Shown here: one piece after another, positions 25,458-33,263 of the stretch
Layout of the letters: every line of letters begins with the position of its first letter
Position numbering within the stretch: the stretch's first letter is position 1
Assembly (NCBI GenBank): GCA_032027005.1
Contig: JAVSMW010000003.1
Span: forward strand, 62,001 to 126,000
Origin: JAVSMW01 sp032027005
GTDB lineage: Bacteria > Bacillota > Thermincolia > Thermincolales > UBA2595
Length of the DNA: 64,000 nucleotides
Direction of reading: 5' to 3'
Made by a program: the position numbers and the translations under genes
Notes under the pieces: generated by a model
The model's database searches: none
Told to the model about the DNA's origin: nothing
Seen by the model: the letters and a program-made list of their open reading frames with translations, nothing else

Positions 25458-26240
25458 TTAGGAGCCTGAAAACTGCGGGGGTCTTTTTTCCAGGAAGGCC
25501 TTCATGCCCTCTTTTTGATCCTGGGTGGAGAAGCAATGAGCAAAACAGTTTAATTCAAATTCCAGTCCATCTTGAATATCTGAGCCGCTGGCCCGCTGAA
25601 TGGCCCGTTTAGCCATGGCCAGAGCAATCGGGGCTTTCTGCGACAACTTTTTCGCTAACTGTAGTGCCGCCGGCATAAGTTCATCAGCTTCGACCACTTG
25701 ATGCACTAAGCCTAACTGCAGGGCCTGTTCGGCAGTAATCATATCGCCCAGCATAATCATTTCCTTGGCTTTGCTTATGCCCACCAGCCTGGTCAGCCGT
25801 TGAGTACCGCCATTCCCGGGGATAATTCCCAGATTGATTTCCGGCTGGCCAAATTTCGCAGAACGCACCGCCACCCGGAAGTCACAAGTCAAAGCTAACT
25901 CACAGCCACCGCCCAGAGCCAATCCGTTTACGGCGGCAATAACCGGCTGGGCCATAGATTCGATACGCATTGACGCAGCTTTGGCTGCCGCCCCAAACAG
26001 AAGAGCATCATTAGCGCTCATGATACTCATAGCGGCAATATCCGCTCCGGCAATAAAGGCCCTATCGCCTGCCCCTGTGATAATTACCGCCTTCACTGCA
26101 GAATCAGAGGCCAACATGGTCAATCCTTCACTTATTTCATGGTAGACTGCGGGACTCAGGGCATTCAGAGTTTCAGGCCGATTAATGGTTATGGTTGCTA
26201 TCCCGTCATCTACATTGATAAGCATATACTCAAAATCCAT
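25458..26240 (-). CDS. Enoyl-CoA hydratase/isomerase (crotonase family)
   Basis: The ATG at 26240 fits a GGAGAAGGTGAG ribosome site better than a TTG seven codons upstream. The roughly 260-residue crotonase has the oxyanion-hole segments AFIAGADIAAM and NGLALGGGCELAL, and a Glu in the second catalytic region (PEINLGIIPGNGGTQRL). It hydrates enoyl-CoA. It is the first gene of the operon, about 50 bases downstream of a sigma-54 promoter. Confidence 0.92.
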   Translation of the reverse strand: MDFEYMLINVDDGIATITINRPETLNALSPAVYHEISEGLTMLASDSAVKAVIITGAGDRAFIAGADIAAMSIMSANDALLFGAAAKAASMRIESMAQPVIAAVNGLALGGGCELALTCDFRVAVRSAKFGQPEINLGIIPGNGGTQRLTRLVGISKAKEMIMLGDMITAEQALQLGLVHQVVEADELMPAALQLAKKLSQKAPIALAMAKRAIQRASGSDIQDGLEFELNCFAHCFSTQDQKEGMKAFLEKRPPQFSGS

Positions 26241-26291
26241 AAAACCACTCACCTTCTCCAATAATTGCTCATTAATGCTATAAACTTACTT

Positions 26292-26309
26292 AAGCAAATT
26301 TTATGCCAA
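26292..26309 (-). promoter_or_regulatory. Sigma-54 (-24/-12) promoter of the acyl-CoA operon
   Basis: Read on the minus strand the site is TTGGCATAAAATTTGCTT. It has the GG at -24 and the GC at -12 separated by ten bases, as required, and matches TGGCAC-N5-TTGC(A/T) at all but one position. It lies about 50 bases before the hydratase start. The neighbouring sigma-54 activator supports it. A TGTGT/ACACA inverted repeat at 26346-26366 upstream is a candidate activator site. Confidence 0.75.
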
Positions 26310-26366
26310 ATTGGAAAACCCATAGAAACACGCATTCCGGCATCTTGTGTACCATAAACGGACACA

Positions 26367-26828
26367 CAGCTTCTTGGCACACTGTTCTATATCCGGACAT
26401 TCATCTTGTTCAAGACCACATTATCTCCCCATCAGAAAAATTATGTCCCAAATTGGAACCTATAACTGATGTAACAGATATGAAAAGTTAATGCCAATTA
26501 AGAGGAAAACCGGGAAGAACAAAGAAACAGATGTTTAACAAGGATGTTTCGTTCTATGTTTTTAATATTCCTTTATACAATTTTATCCTCAACTCCCTGG
26601 CTTTTTCATTGACAGTCATATAAAGCCTTGGCCGAATTCTTTGCCTGAGAAGGACTGACCGAGAAACCCCCAGAGGGCACGGAGGCACAGAGGGAGAAGT
26701 GGAATAGGCGGCAATAAAAGGAAATTTGTGCTGTAATGGAGAATAATTTGATTTTATATGAAGTTAGTTTATTTGAGGATGTATTATGCGAAAAGTTTTT
26801 GTAGATTTAGGGATAAGAAAAAGACCTC
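26367..26828. other. Intergenic region without recognised gene
   Basis: No supported gene is seen. The part nearest the operon may hold activator sites. Around 26665-26700 lies the purine-rich segment AGAGGGCACGGAGGCACAG, which resembles a stretch at about 62016-62043. Confidence 0.4.
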
Positions 26829-27277
26829 CTAATCAGAAGCCTCGGTAGATTTTTCATATATCTTTATAAATTCCTCTGAAGTAACAACCTTTACACCAAG
26901 TTTTTTAATATCGTTGGTATGCATTCCACTTTCAATATCATCGGTTATTAGGTAGTCTGCTTCGCCCTGTATAGCACACTTTAAAAACATATCATCATAT
27001 TGATCATTAGATTTTTGGTAATCTGTTTTCATCGTGTTAACGGAAGTGCCATAATAAAATAAAACCGTGATTAATTGTAAAGCATTTAGCCTATCTGAAA
27101 TGTTTTTTAGATTATGTCTCACAAAATTCTTTGTTACATAAATTAGTTCACCAATAGTATCTTGAGCAAATAGAAGCTGCAATTTGCGATTATCAATTAA
27201 ATCTAATATTTTGTCGCAAAATACGTTGTCTCCAAACCATCCATTGTATCAATTACCACTTTTAATTTATTTGCCAT
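26829..27277 (-). pseudogene. PIN-domain toxin gene with one frameshift
   Basis: An ATG at 27277, overlapping the antitoxin stop by 11 bases, begins MANKLKVVIDT. The frame then breaks within GATACAATGGATGG and continues one base off as WFGDNVFCDKILDLIDNRK, reading on to the stop at 26829. Joined, this is a PIN ribonuclease of about 150 residues with the first acidic residue (VVIDT), a DD near YDDMFLKCA and the YLITDD motif. One lost base explains the break, so it is either a real mutation that inactivates the toxin or a sequencing error. Confidence 0.75.
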
Positions 27278-27470
27278 TTCGTCTGTTTAAACCAAAAGAA
27301 CGAATTACTTGTTCTCTAGATGCACCACTTTCTTTAAGAACTGTTCTAACCATTTTTTTCATTTCCGCCATACAAGTTAATTTTCGAGGTTCAATCTCTC
27401 TAACCAAAGATTTCAATTTGGTCCCTCCTTTTAATGCGAATTCTCCTTTAATATCTTTCCTTAATTTCAT
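27267..27470 (-). CDS. Antitoxin partner of the PIN toxin
   Basis: The ATG at 27470 follows GGAGGAT. The 67-residue product is Lys/Arg-rich (MKLRKDIKGEF at the start) and has a C-terminal helix-turn-helix-like stretch (VLKESGASREQVIRSFGL). Its 3' end overlaps the PIN gene start, the typical layout of a type II toxin-antitoxin pair. Function is inferred from this position. Confidence 0.65.
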   Translation of the reverse strand: MKLRKDIKGEFALKGGTKLKSLVREIEPRKLTCMAEMKKMVRTVLKESGASREQVIRSFGLNRRNGK

Positions 27471-27578
27471 TATATATCCTCCAAACCTTTTATTCAATAT
27501 ATAGTATTCACTGTTTGGAAGATGGCATCCCGGTAAAAAAAGATTTACCTGGGTAACAAAAACACATCGTCTAGCAAC

Positions 27579-27965
27579 AGGCTAAACGACCGTCTTAAGG
27601 GTAGCAATTCTGTGCCGGGCGCAACTTTGCCCGCCCATTCGGCTGTCACGCTTACCCACAGGGGGTATCCGATGCCGTAATCGCTAAAGCGATAACGGCA
27701 TCAGATTTTGCGCCGGACTAATCATCCCACCATCGGAATGATTAGTCCGGGCAAATGCAAGAGACGCGGGCTAGTGCTGCCATTGGTTACTTTGGGAGGT
27801 CGAGTTACACCCGATGTTGGCTGGAGTAGTTACCATAGTGGAAACAGACGTCTCGCACTAGGGTAGAATCATTACGCAGATGCAATGACTTTTGCGGGCT
27901 AGAAGTAGGGGGCCTGGCAGCAAAAAGCGCGCCAGCCGCCTGGCCGGCCATAGTTCGTTTAGCCT
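27579..27965 (+). ncRNA. Putative large structured RNA (about 390 nt)
   Basis: No protein frame is seen here, but the sequence is GC-rich in an AT-rich setting and strongly foldable. An 11-bp outer stem joins AGGCTAAACGA (27579-27589) to TCGTTTAGCCT (27955-27965). Inside are CGGGC/GCCCG near 27617, a 13-bp helix with A-rich loop at 27671-27702 (GATGCCGT...ACGGCATC) and a 13-bp perfect stem (27713-27725 with 27738-27750). Two helices would cross as a pseudoknot (27761-27766 with 27849-27854, and 27771-27777 with 27855-27861). The plus strand is favoured by A-rich loops. It could be an IscB/IsrB-type omega (HEARO) RNA without its protein, a ribozyme/intron remnant, or an undescribed class. Confidence 0.6.
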
Positions 27966-28011
27966 ATAATGGTTATGCGAAATGTCTTTCACCTAGGGCA
28001 AAAAGAAAAAG

Positions 28012-28029
28012 ACCTCAGTTGTGAGGTCT
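28012..28029 (-). terminator. Terminator after the broken PemK-like gene
   Basis: GACCTCA pairs with TGAGGTC around GTTG-type loop bases, and on the minus strand it is followed by TTTTTCTTTTT. Confidence 0.75.
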
Positions 28030-28313
28030 AGGCTTCTAGCTTTAAAGCTTGTTTTAATTTTGATATAATACTCTTATATTCGCCTTCTGGGAAATTATGT
28101 TGAATTTGAAAACCTTCACGTCAAAATCTGTTTTTGGGGTTGTTTAGTATATTTACAGACCACGATATCGTCATTATCGTTATCGTTACTGATTACAAAT
28201 ACGGGGGATTTTCTTAAGGCACCATCACTTAAGATAAAGTTAGCAAAAATGAAATCTCGATGTTTCGCTTCTCATCTCTGTTTCTCTAACTTGGCAACTC
28301 TATTTTCTGTCAT
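28028..28313 (-). pseudogene. Decayed PemK/MazF-like toxin gene
   Basis: Reading the minus strand from an ATG at 28313 gives MTENRVAKLEKQR, then an in-frame TGA. The same frame continues as DFIFANFILSDGALRKSPVF and VISNDNDNDDIVV. This resembles the PemK/MazF start, in which a hydrophobic strand is followed by RPxVVISND. Near 28130 the frame is lost twice, and the tail HNFPEGEYKSIISKLKQALK is recovered in another frame, ending at TAG 28028-28030. Three defects make it non-functional as read. A hairpin terminator (28012-28029) follows. Confidence 0.6.
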
Positions 28314-28420
28314 AGTAGAACTTTATAAGTTCCTCCTCTTAAAATTTCAGGTTTCTGATGGTACTACAGCTAAAAGTAATAATACTACAAAGCATAGTAT
28401 AAGATCAAGCTGTGAAACAT

Positions 28421-28445
28421 AAAAAAGAGAGCTTTTAAGCTCCCA
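28421..28445 (-). terminator. Terminator overlapping the end of the small minus-strand gene
   Basis: On the minus strand GGGAGCTT, a short A loop and AGCTCTC are followed by TTTTTT. Confidence 0.7.
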
Positions 28446-28638
28446 GTAATTCATTATACCTTTCTAATCCTTTGTCGGTTAAGCTACAACTGCTTCCTTT
28501 TCGCTCTAAGTATTCGAGTTTAACTAAATTATCGACCGACATTCCAAAACCTAGTTGACCATTACACGGTTTTTCCTTAAAATAGATGTCTTTGTAACTA
28601 ATCCATGCTTGCACTTTAATTGATGTTTTGATAGCCAT
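28435..28638 (-). CDS. Short hypothetical protein, possibly 5'-truncated
   Basis: From the ATG at 28638 a 67-residue protein is read, ending in a winged-helix-like segment (MSVDNLVKLEYLERKGSSCSLTDKGLERYNELL). The same frame stays open and protein-like for about 45 codons upstream (to near 28773, with DVFQSLARASILATAKANKK) but has no ATG, GTG or TTG there. The original start may therefore be lost, or a frameshift separates it. It sits among broken toxin genes. Family not recognised. Confidence 0.45.
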   Translation of the reverse strand: MAIKTSIKVQAWISYKDIYFKEKPCNGQLGFGMSVDNLVKLEYLERKGSSCSLTDKGLERYNELLGA

Positions 28639-29002
28639 TTTCTTGTTCGCTTTTGCCGTTGCTAAAATAGACGCTCTAGCTAGTGACTGAAAAACATCAA
28701 TATCCCAATTGTTCGTAAATTCGTTATTATCCAGAATAACATCTCCTTCCTTATACCAGTTAATTCAACAAAAGAAAGTTATCACCTGCTTTTGAAATAT
28801 CTAATAAGATTCTGATAAACCTGATTAAGTAAGTGCGGGGAATACATCTGTATAAGGAGCAATTTTCATGCAGCATAGGTGCGAATGGGTAACAGCAGAT
28901 CCGTTATATGCAGGCAGTTGGCTTGGTAAACGACCATACCGTTGATTGTTTCAGGTATGCTGAGGCAAAATAATTGATCGTACTAATTTAAGAGAGGTCC
29001 TC
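28639..29002. other. Intergenic stretch with gene remnants
   Basis: Apart from the Tag-like fragment and the open upstream extension of the 28435 gene, nothing recognisable is present. The ribosome site AGAGAGG for the next gene lies at about 28992. Confidence 0.4.
28868..28945 (+). pseudogene. Fragment resembling the start of DNA-3-methyladenine glycosylase I
   Basis: Behind an AAGGAG site an ATG opens a 25-residue frame reading RCEWVTADPLYAGSW before stopping. RCxWVxxDPLY is how Tag proteins begin, where the sequence should continue YHDxEWG. The match ends right after DPLY, so only the first exon-sized piece of the gene survives. The stop is followed by TAAACGACCATACC-like and CAGGTATG sequences that recall the ends of the 2022-2297 element. 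The match is short, so confidence is limited. Confidence 0.35.
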
Positions 29003-29269
29003 ATGAAATTACTAAATTTAATTCTCATTGCTATTAATTTTTCGGCTTTTATTCTGATGGGGTATGACAAGCTATTGGCTAAACATGCGAGGCGGCGCAT
29101 TCCGGAGCTTGAAATATTTATGATCGCTTTTTTAGGCGGTGCGGCCGGGATTTTTATTGGGATGAAGTACTTTAAACATAAGACTAAACATTATTCTTTT
29201 ACGATAGGAATTCCATTAATGCTTGTATTAAACATTATTATGGTTGTTTTATTATTCCAAACGTTTTAG
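29003..29269 (+). CDS. DUF1294 family small membrane protein
   Basis: The 88-residue product has three hydrophobic segments and the DUF1294 pattern: FxxMGYDKxxAK near the start, RRIPE, then GGAAGIFIGMKYFKHKTKH. It is widespread in bacteria with unknown function. A single-gene unit with an AGAGAGG ribosome site. Confidence 0.88.
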   Translation: MKLLNLILIAINFSAFILMGYDKLLAKHARRRIPELEIFMIAFLGGAAGIFIGMKYFKHKTKHYSFTIGIPLMLVLNIIMVVLLFQTF

Positions 29270-29324
29270 CAATTATTGAACCTTTGCTACTGAAACAAAT
29301 GCTTATTTATGCCAAATTCACTGG

Positions 29325-29795
29325 TTAATTCGGAATATGCCTCGTTAAGTGTTTAAATGCCCAAGTTACCAGGGAAAACCATAATACGTAGGTAAGAAAA
29401 GGTACCAATATCAGTCCGTAATTGAATTTCAAAACATGTAAATTAACCAAAACGTTGGCAAATAAGACCGAAGTCGAAGCTGCGGTCAAAACATAGATCA
29501 CTATCCACAGCAAACCATTTGGTAAAAAGTAGAAAAAAATAACAAACCAAATTGTCCAGGCCAGGGGAGGAAAAAAAGGGATGCCAAAGGCTCCAAATGC
29601 GCCATAATTGATGTGCCCTCCTACGCCAAGTAGTTTTCCGACTAATCCTATCAGCGCAACGTTCGTAACCCCACCGAAAGTAATTGCGTAGATAAGCAAG
29701 TGCTTGATGTCGTTTCTAGGCACTAATACAACAAAGATAAGTGCTAAAATCCCGGTATAAATGGGGTATACATAATATGTTTCTATTTTTATCAA
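29325..29795 (-). CDS. CBO0543-like integral membrane protein
   Basis: The 156-residue protein has about five hydrophobic segments and no signal peptide. It is rich in aromatic residues, with FFPPLAWTIWFVIFFYFLP in the middle. It resembles small uncharacterised membrane proteins of spore-forming Firmicutes (CBO0543 type). No role can be read; it is convergent with the DUF1294 gene. Confidence 0.6.
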   Translation of the reverse strand: MIKIETYYVYPIYTGILALIFVVLVPRNDIKHLLIYAITFGGVTNVALIGLVGKLLGVGGHINYGAFGAFGIPFFPPLAWTIWFVIFFYFLPNGLLWIVIYVLTAASTSVLFANVLVNLHVLKFNYGLILVPFLTYVLWFSLVTWAFKHLTRHIPN

Positions 29796-29904
29796 CTCCT
29801 TAATTTTTTACTATTTTCTGACCAATTAGTAGATTTTATGCGTTGAAAAGTAAGAAAGCAAGGATAACCTTTACTATGAAAATCAATAAGGAGAAGATGC
29901 AAAA

Positions 29905-30624
29905 TTGATTAATGCAGTTAAAATTACGTTATTATCCCTACTCGTTTTTGTTATTGTTTTCTTTACAGTATGGCAGATAAGCAAATCCAGGACATTCCAG
30001 TTTTTTGGCGGCATTACATCAAGGGTTGAAACAGATAAAAAAATCGTAGCATTAACTTTTGATGATGGCCCAACCAAAAATACCAAGGCCGTTCTTGATA
30101 TTCTCCGGGAACTAGACGTGCGGGCTACCTTTTTTGTCACCGGCGCAGAAATGGCCAAGAATCCGACCGAAGGCAGGATGATAGTACTTGCCGGACACGA
30201 ACTGGGAAACCACTCTTATTCCCATACACGAATGGTATTCAAATCCCCGGCATTCATAAAAAAAGAAATCGAGGAAACCGATCGGTTAATTAAAGAGGCT
30301 GGTTATAATGAAGAGATTTATTTCAGGCCCCCATTTGGTAAGAAATTGGTCGGACTTCCATACTACCTGAAGAAACACCGTCGAACGAGCATCACATGGG
30401 ATATTGAACCCGAGACAGATCCCGAAATTGGAGCTGATGCCCAAAACATCGCCAGTTATGTCACCGAAAAAGTAAAACCCGGTTCTATCATACTTTTACA
30501 CGTCATGTATGACATCAGAACCGAGTCTGTCAAATCTATTGAAGGTGTCGTAAATTCGCTAAGAAGCATGGGGTACAAGTTTGTCACTGTATCAGAACTC
30601 CTAAAAGAACAAAGAGATATATAG
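29905..30624 (+). CDS. NodB-type polysaccharide deacetylase, membrane anchored
   Basis: The start is a TTG at 29905 behind AAGGAGAAG; an ATG just upstream gives only a tiny frame. The 239-residue protein has an N-terminal membrane anchor (about residues 5-27) and the NodB motifs TFDDGP (metal-binding Asp pair), GNHSYSH (metal His) and RPPFG. Such enzymes remove acetyl groups from peptidoglycan or other N-acetylated polymers, some of them in spore cortex formation. It stands alone in front of a convergent two-component operon. Confidence 0.9.
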   Translation: MINAVKITLLSLLVFVIVFFTVWQISKSRTFQFFGGITSRVETDKKIVALTFDDGPTKNTKAVLDILRELDVRATFFVTGAEMAKNPTEGRMIVLAGHELGNHSYSHTRMVFKSPAFIKKEIEETDRLIKEAGYNEEIYFRPPFGKKLVGLPYYLKKHRRTSITWDIEPETDPEIGADAQNIASYVTEKVKPGSIILLHVMYDIRTESVKSIEGVVNSLRSMGYKFVTVSELLKEQRDI

Positions 30625-30713
30625 ACCATTATGCGCCCACATTTGAAAATCCCGCAGCCGCGCAGCGGATGCGGTCGAGTTACCGGTAATATCTCCCCTG
30701 TAGGTTTACTTCT

Positions 30714-32162
30714 TTATTTTGTTTTAACCGGCAGGCTGAAACTAAAAGTCGATCCCCAGCCAAAGGTACTCTCCACCCATACCCTGCCACCGAGAAGTTC
30801 CACGATTTCCTTAACCAGGGCCAGCCCCAAACCTGCTCCACCCTTCGCCAACGTGCGGGCCTTATCAACTTTATAAAAGCGCTTCCAGACATGGGGCAGC
30901 TCGTCTGCCGGAATTCCCAGCCCGGTGTCAGCCACATGCACACAAACTTCGCCCTGCTGAGACCCCGCACTGACAGTTATTTTTCCCCCCGCCGGGGTAA
31001 ACCGGATGGCATTAGTCAGGAAATTGATGAGCACTTGTTCCACCAGATGTTCATCACCCAGTGAAGAGGGAATCCCTTTTGGCAGATTTAGTTTCAAAGA
31101 TAGCTGGTGATCCTCTATTAACGGCTCCAGATTGGCCGCCGTCCGTTCAATGATTTGCCCTATAGCCAATTCCTTTTTATCTACCTTAGTTTGTCCGGAT
31201 TCAATCCTGGATAAATCCAGAAGGCTGGTCACCATTTTATGCAGCCGAACCGTTTCTTTGAGCATAATATTGAGATACTTGTCCACCTGTTCCCTGCCCT
31301 CCACAACCCCATCCAAAATGGCCTCCAGGAAGCCGCGAACCGAGGTTAGAGGGGTGCGCAGTTCATGGGAAACATTAGCCACAAACTCCCTTTGCAATCT
31401 CTCCATACTTGCGGTTTTGTTTTTCTCCTCTTCCAGGTCCCGCAGTGTTCTATCCAAAGTTACCGCCATATAGTTAAAGGTCTCCGCCAGCTTACCTACT
31501 TCATCGGCTGATCGCACTTGAACCTTCGAGGTAAAATTCCCCTTAGCAATCTCCTGGGCAACTTCTGTCATCTCCTTTAGAGGCCGGGAAATCGATCGGG
31601 ATAAGAAATAACTGAAAAAGGCTATAATCAAAACAGCCAGTATTCCCGCTCCAAATACTATTTTCCGAGCCTGGTTGATGCCGGCCGTAATTTCGGAAAT
31701 GGGATTACAAACAAAAACTGCCCCTTCCACAAAATTATCCACATAGATAGGAACGGCAGCCGTGAGTACCGGCTCCCTGAGATGTGCCACATGCCCCTGC
31801 TTGGTAACCACATTGCCTTGCAAGGCTTTTTGTAATTCCGAGCTTTCCGTGCAAATTCCGTTTGTGATGGTTAAGCCCTGAGAACTGCCGATAATCAAGC
31901 CATTTTTATCCACTACCCAAATACTCTGTTTGTTAACCCGATTAAACACATTCACCAAATCGGCGATTTGGGCCTCCTTTTTTTCGGCCAGATATGGACT
32001 TAATAGCTTTGACAGTTCCTGGCCCTGAGCAATAAGCTGTTGTTCTTTAAAATTAAAATAATAATTGCTAAAAAAAATCTGAAAAAAAACGCCTAGTGTT
32101 CCCAGGCTGAGCAGAATAATTAAAACATATGTCCCCAAAAGTTTACTGAATAGACTTTTCAT
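30714..32162 (-). CDS. Sensor histidine kinase (ResE/WalK-like)
   Basis: The 482-residue kinase has a first TM near 9-31, an extracellular double-Cache-like region, a second TM near 168-190, a HAMP domain, the H-box VSHELRTPLTSV, the N-box NFLTNAIRF and G-boxes DTGLGIP and GGAGLGLALV. Its start overlaps the response-regulator gene by about 20 bases. The extracellular sensor domain gives no hint of the signal. Confidence 0.93.
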   Translation of the reverse strand: MKSLFSKLLGTYVLIILLSLGTLGVFFQIFFSNYYFNFKEQQLIAQGQELSKLLSPYLAEKKEAQIADLVNVFNRVNKQSIWVVDKNGLIIGSSQGLTITNGICTESSELQKALQGNVVTKQGHVAHLREPVLTAAVPIYVDNFVEGAVFVCNPISEITAGINQARKIVFGAGILAVLIIAFFSYFLSRSISRPLKEMTEVAQEIAKGNFTSKVQVRSADEVGKLAETFNYMAVTLDRTLRDLEEEKNKTASMERLQREFVANVSHELRTPLTSVRGFLEAILDGVVEGREQVDKYLNIMLKETVRLHKMVTSLLDLSRIESGQTKVDKKELAIGQIIERTAANLEPLIEDHQLSLKLNLPKGIPSSLGDEHLVEQVLINFLTNAIRFTPAGGKITVSAGSQQGEVCVHVADTGLGIPADELPHVWKRFYKVDKARTLAKGGAGLGLALVKEIVELLGGRVWVESTFGWGSTFSFSLPVKTK

Positions 32163-32853
32163 TGTTTTTCATCACCTCAAATTTATAACCCACTCCCCAT
32201 ACGGTATGGAGATAAGCATACGGGTGATCCTTTTCGATCTTTTTACGCAGGCGTTTGACATGAGTGTCAACAGTCCGGGAATCCCCAAGGTAATCATAGC
32301 CCCAGACTTTGTCCAGCAGGTGTTCCCTGGTAAAGACCAGACCTCGATTTATGGCCAGCAGCCATAGTAACTCTATCTCTTTTGGGGTGCAAACAACTTT
32401 TTTCCCGTTAATTTTTATCTCATACCGGGAGAAATCGATGGTCAGGCAAGGAAATTCCAAAACACTGGATTCCTGCCCTTCAGTTCTGGTCCGCCGCAGG
32501 ATTGCTTTGACCCGGGCCACCACCTCGCCGGGGGCAAAAGGCTTAGTGACATAATCATCTCCGCCTAAATCCAGACCAAGAATTTTGTCACACTCTTCAC
32601 TTTTCGCAGATAACATGATAATTGGTACGGTACTCCCGTCCTGCCTTAACTCCCGTGCTACCTGCCATCCATCTTTATATGGGAGCATAATGTCCAAAAT
32701 AATCAGGTCCGGCTTTAATTCACGGGCCTTGTGCAAACCATCCAGCCCATCATCAGCAACCTGAACAGCAAATCCTTCCCGCTGCAAGTAAAGCCCCAGC
32801 AGTTCAGACACATGTTCTTCATCATCAACAATCAATATTGTTTTCTCTACCAT
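32143..32853 (-). CDS. OmpR-family response regulator
   Basis: The 236-residue protein has a receiver domain (DDEEH, phosphoacceptor Asp in LIILDIMLPYKDGW, Lys in KPFAPGE) and an OmpR winged helix (DSRTVDTHVKRLRKKI, TVWGVGYKFE). It is translationally coupled to the kinase gene that follows. Confidence 0.94.
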   Translation of the reverse strand: MVEKTILIVDDEEHVSELLGLYLQREGFAVQVADDGLDGLHKARELKPDLIILDIMLPYKDGWQVARELRQDGSTVPIIMLSAKSEECDKILGLDLGGDDYVTKPFAPGEVVARVKAILRRTRTEGQESSVLEFPCLTIDFSRYEIKINGKKVVCTPKEIELLWLLAINRGLVFTREHLLDKVWGYDYLGDSRTVDTHVKRLRKKIEKDHPYAYLHTVWGVGYKFEVMKNNEKSIQ

Positions 32854-33184
32854 TCCGGCACCTCCGATCCCCTGGTAATATACTATACGTCCAATATCAT
32901 TTTACCTTTAATCGTCACAAATTACCGTGATATTATCCATGCCAAATATGTGAAATACATCACATCTCCAGACTCATAGCGAGCCTTTCTCCCATTCCAA
33001 TTCCCTCCTACTTCTCTTCCAGCAAAAAACTATTAATCGCCTCTTTCGTAGGAACCCGGCCCGCCGCCTTCGTTTTCCCAAAGCGATTTTTTTCTTCATC
33101 CTGTATCGTCCCCATATAATGATCAGCAGTTTCTCCGAATTCAAGTTGCAAAGATACAATGAGCATAAAGATACATTGATTGCA
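32854..33184. other. Intergenic region before the TetR/MMPL operon
   Basis: It carries the leftward promoter of the two-component operon. A minus-strand frame at about 33008-33160 looks mildly protein-like (ADHYMGTIQDEEKNRFGK) but lacks a ribosome site and would start inside the divergent promoter, so it is not called. Confidence 0.4.
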
Positions 33185-33236
33185 TTGACAAAATACCCCT
33201 TGAGCCATTATACTCAATGTTAGTTAGTACTAACAT
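33185..33236 (+). promoter_or_regulatory. Sigma-A promoter and operator of the TetR/MMPL operon
   Basis: TTGACA (33185-33190) and TATACT (33209-33214) are 18 bases apart. Just downstream, ATGTTAGT (33217-33224) and ACTAACAT (33229-33236) form a perfect inverted repeat with a four-base spacer. The layout is that of a TetR-type autoregulated promoter. Confidence 0.75.
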
Positions 33237-33263
33237 GCATTTTGCACAAGGAGTGATTCAACA

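Noticed and set aside
26660..26700. Purine-rich GAGGCACAGAG-type repeats, similar to 62016-62043, considered as a CRISPR or small repeat array.
   Set aside because: There is no regular spacing or repeated unit; two short low-complexity stretches do not make an array.
27585..27606. ACGACCGTCTTAAGGGTAGC resembles the 23S rRNA segment around the I-CeuI site.
   Set aside because: The match ends after about 20 bases and the flanking sequence is unrelated to 23S rRNA, so no rRNA fragment is called.
33008..33217. Minus-strand frame with a mildly protein-like segment (ADHYMGTIQDEEKNRFGK).
   Set aside because: It would start inside the TetR promoter, has no ribosome site at any ATG, and matches no family I recognise.
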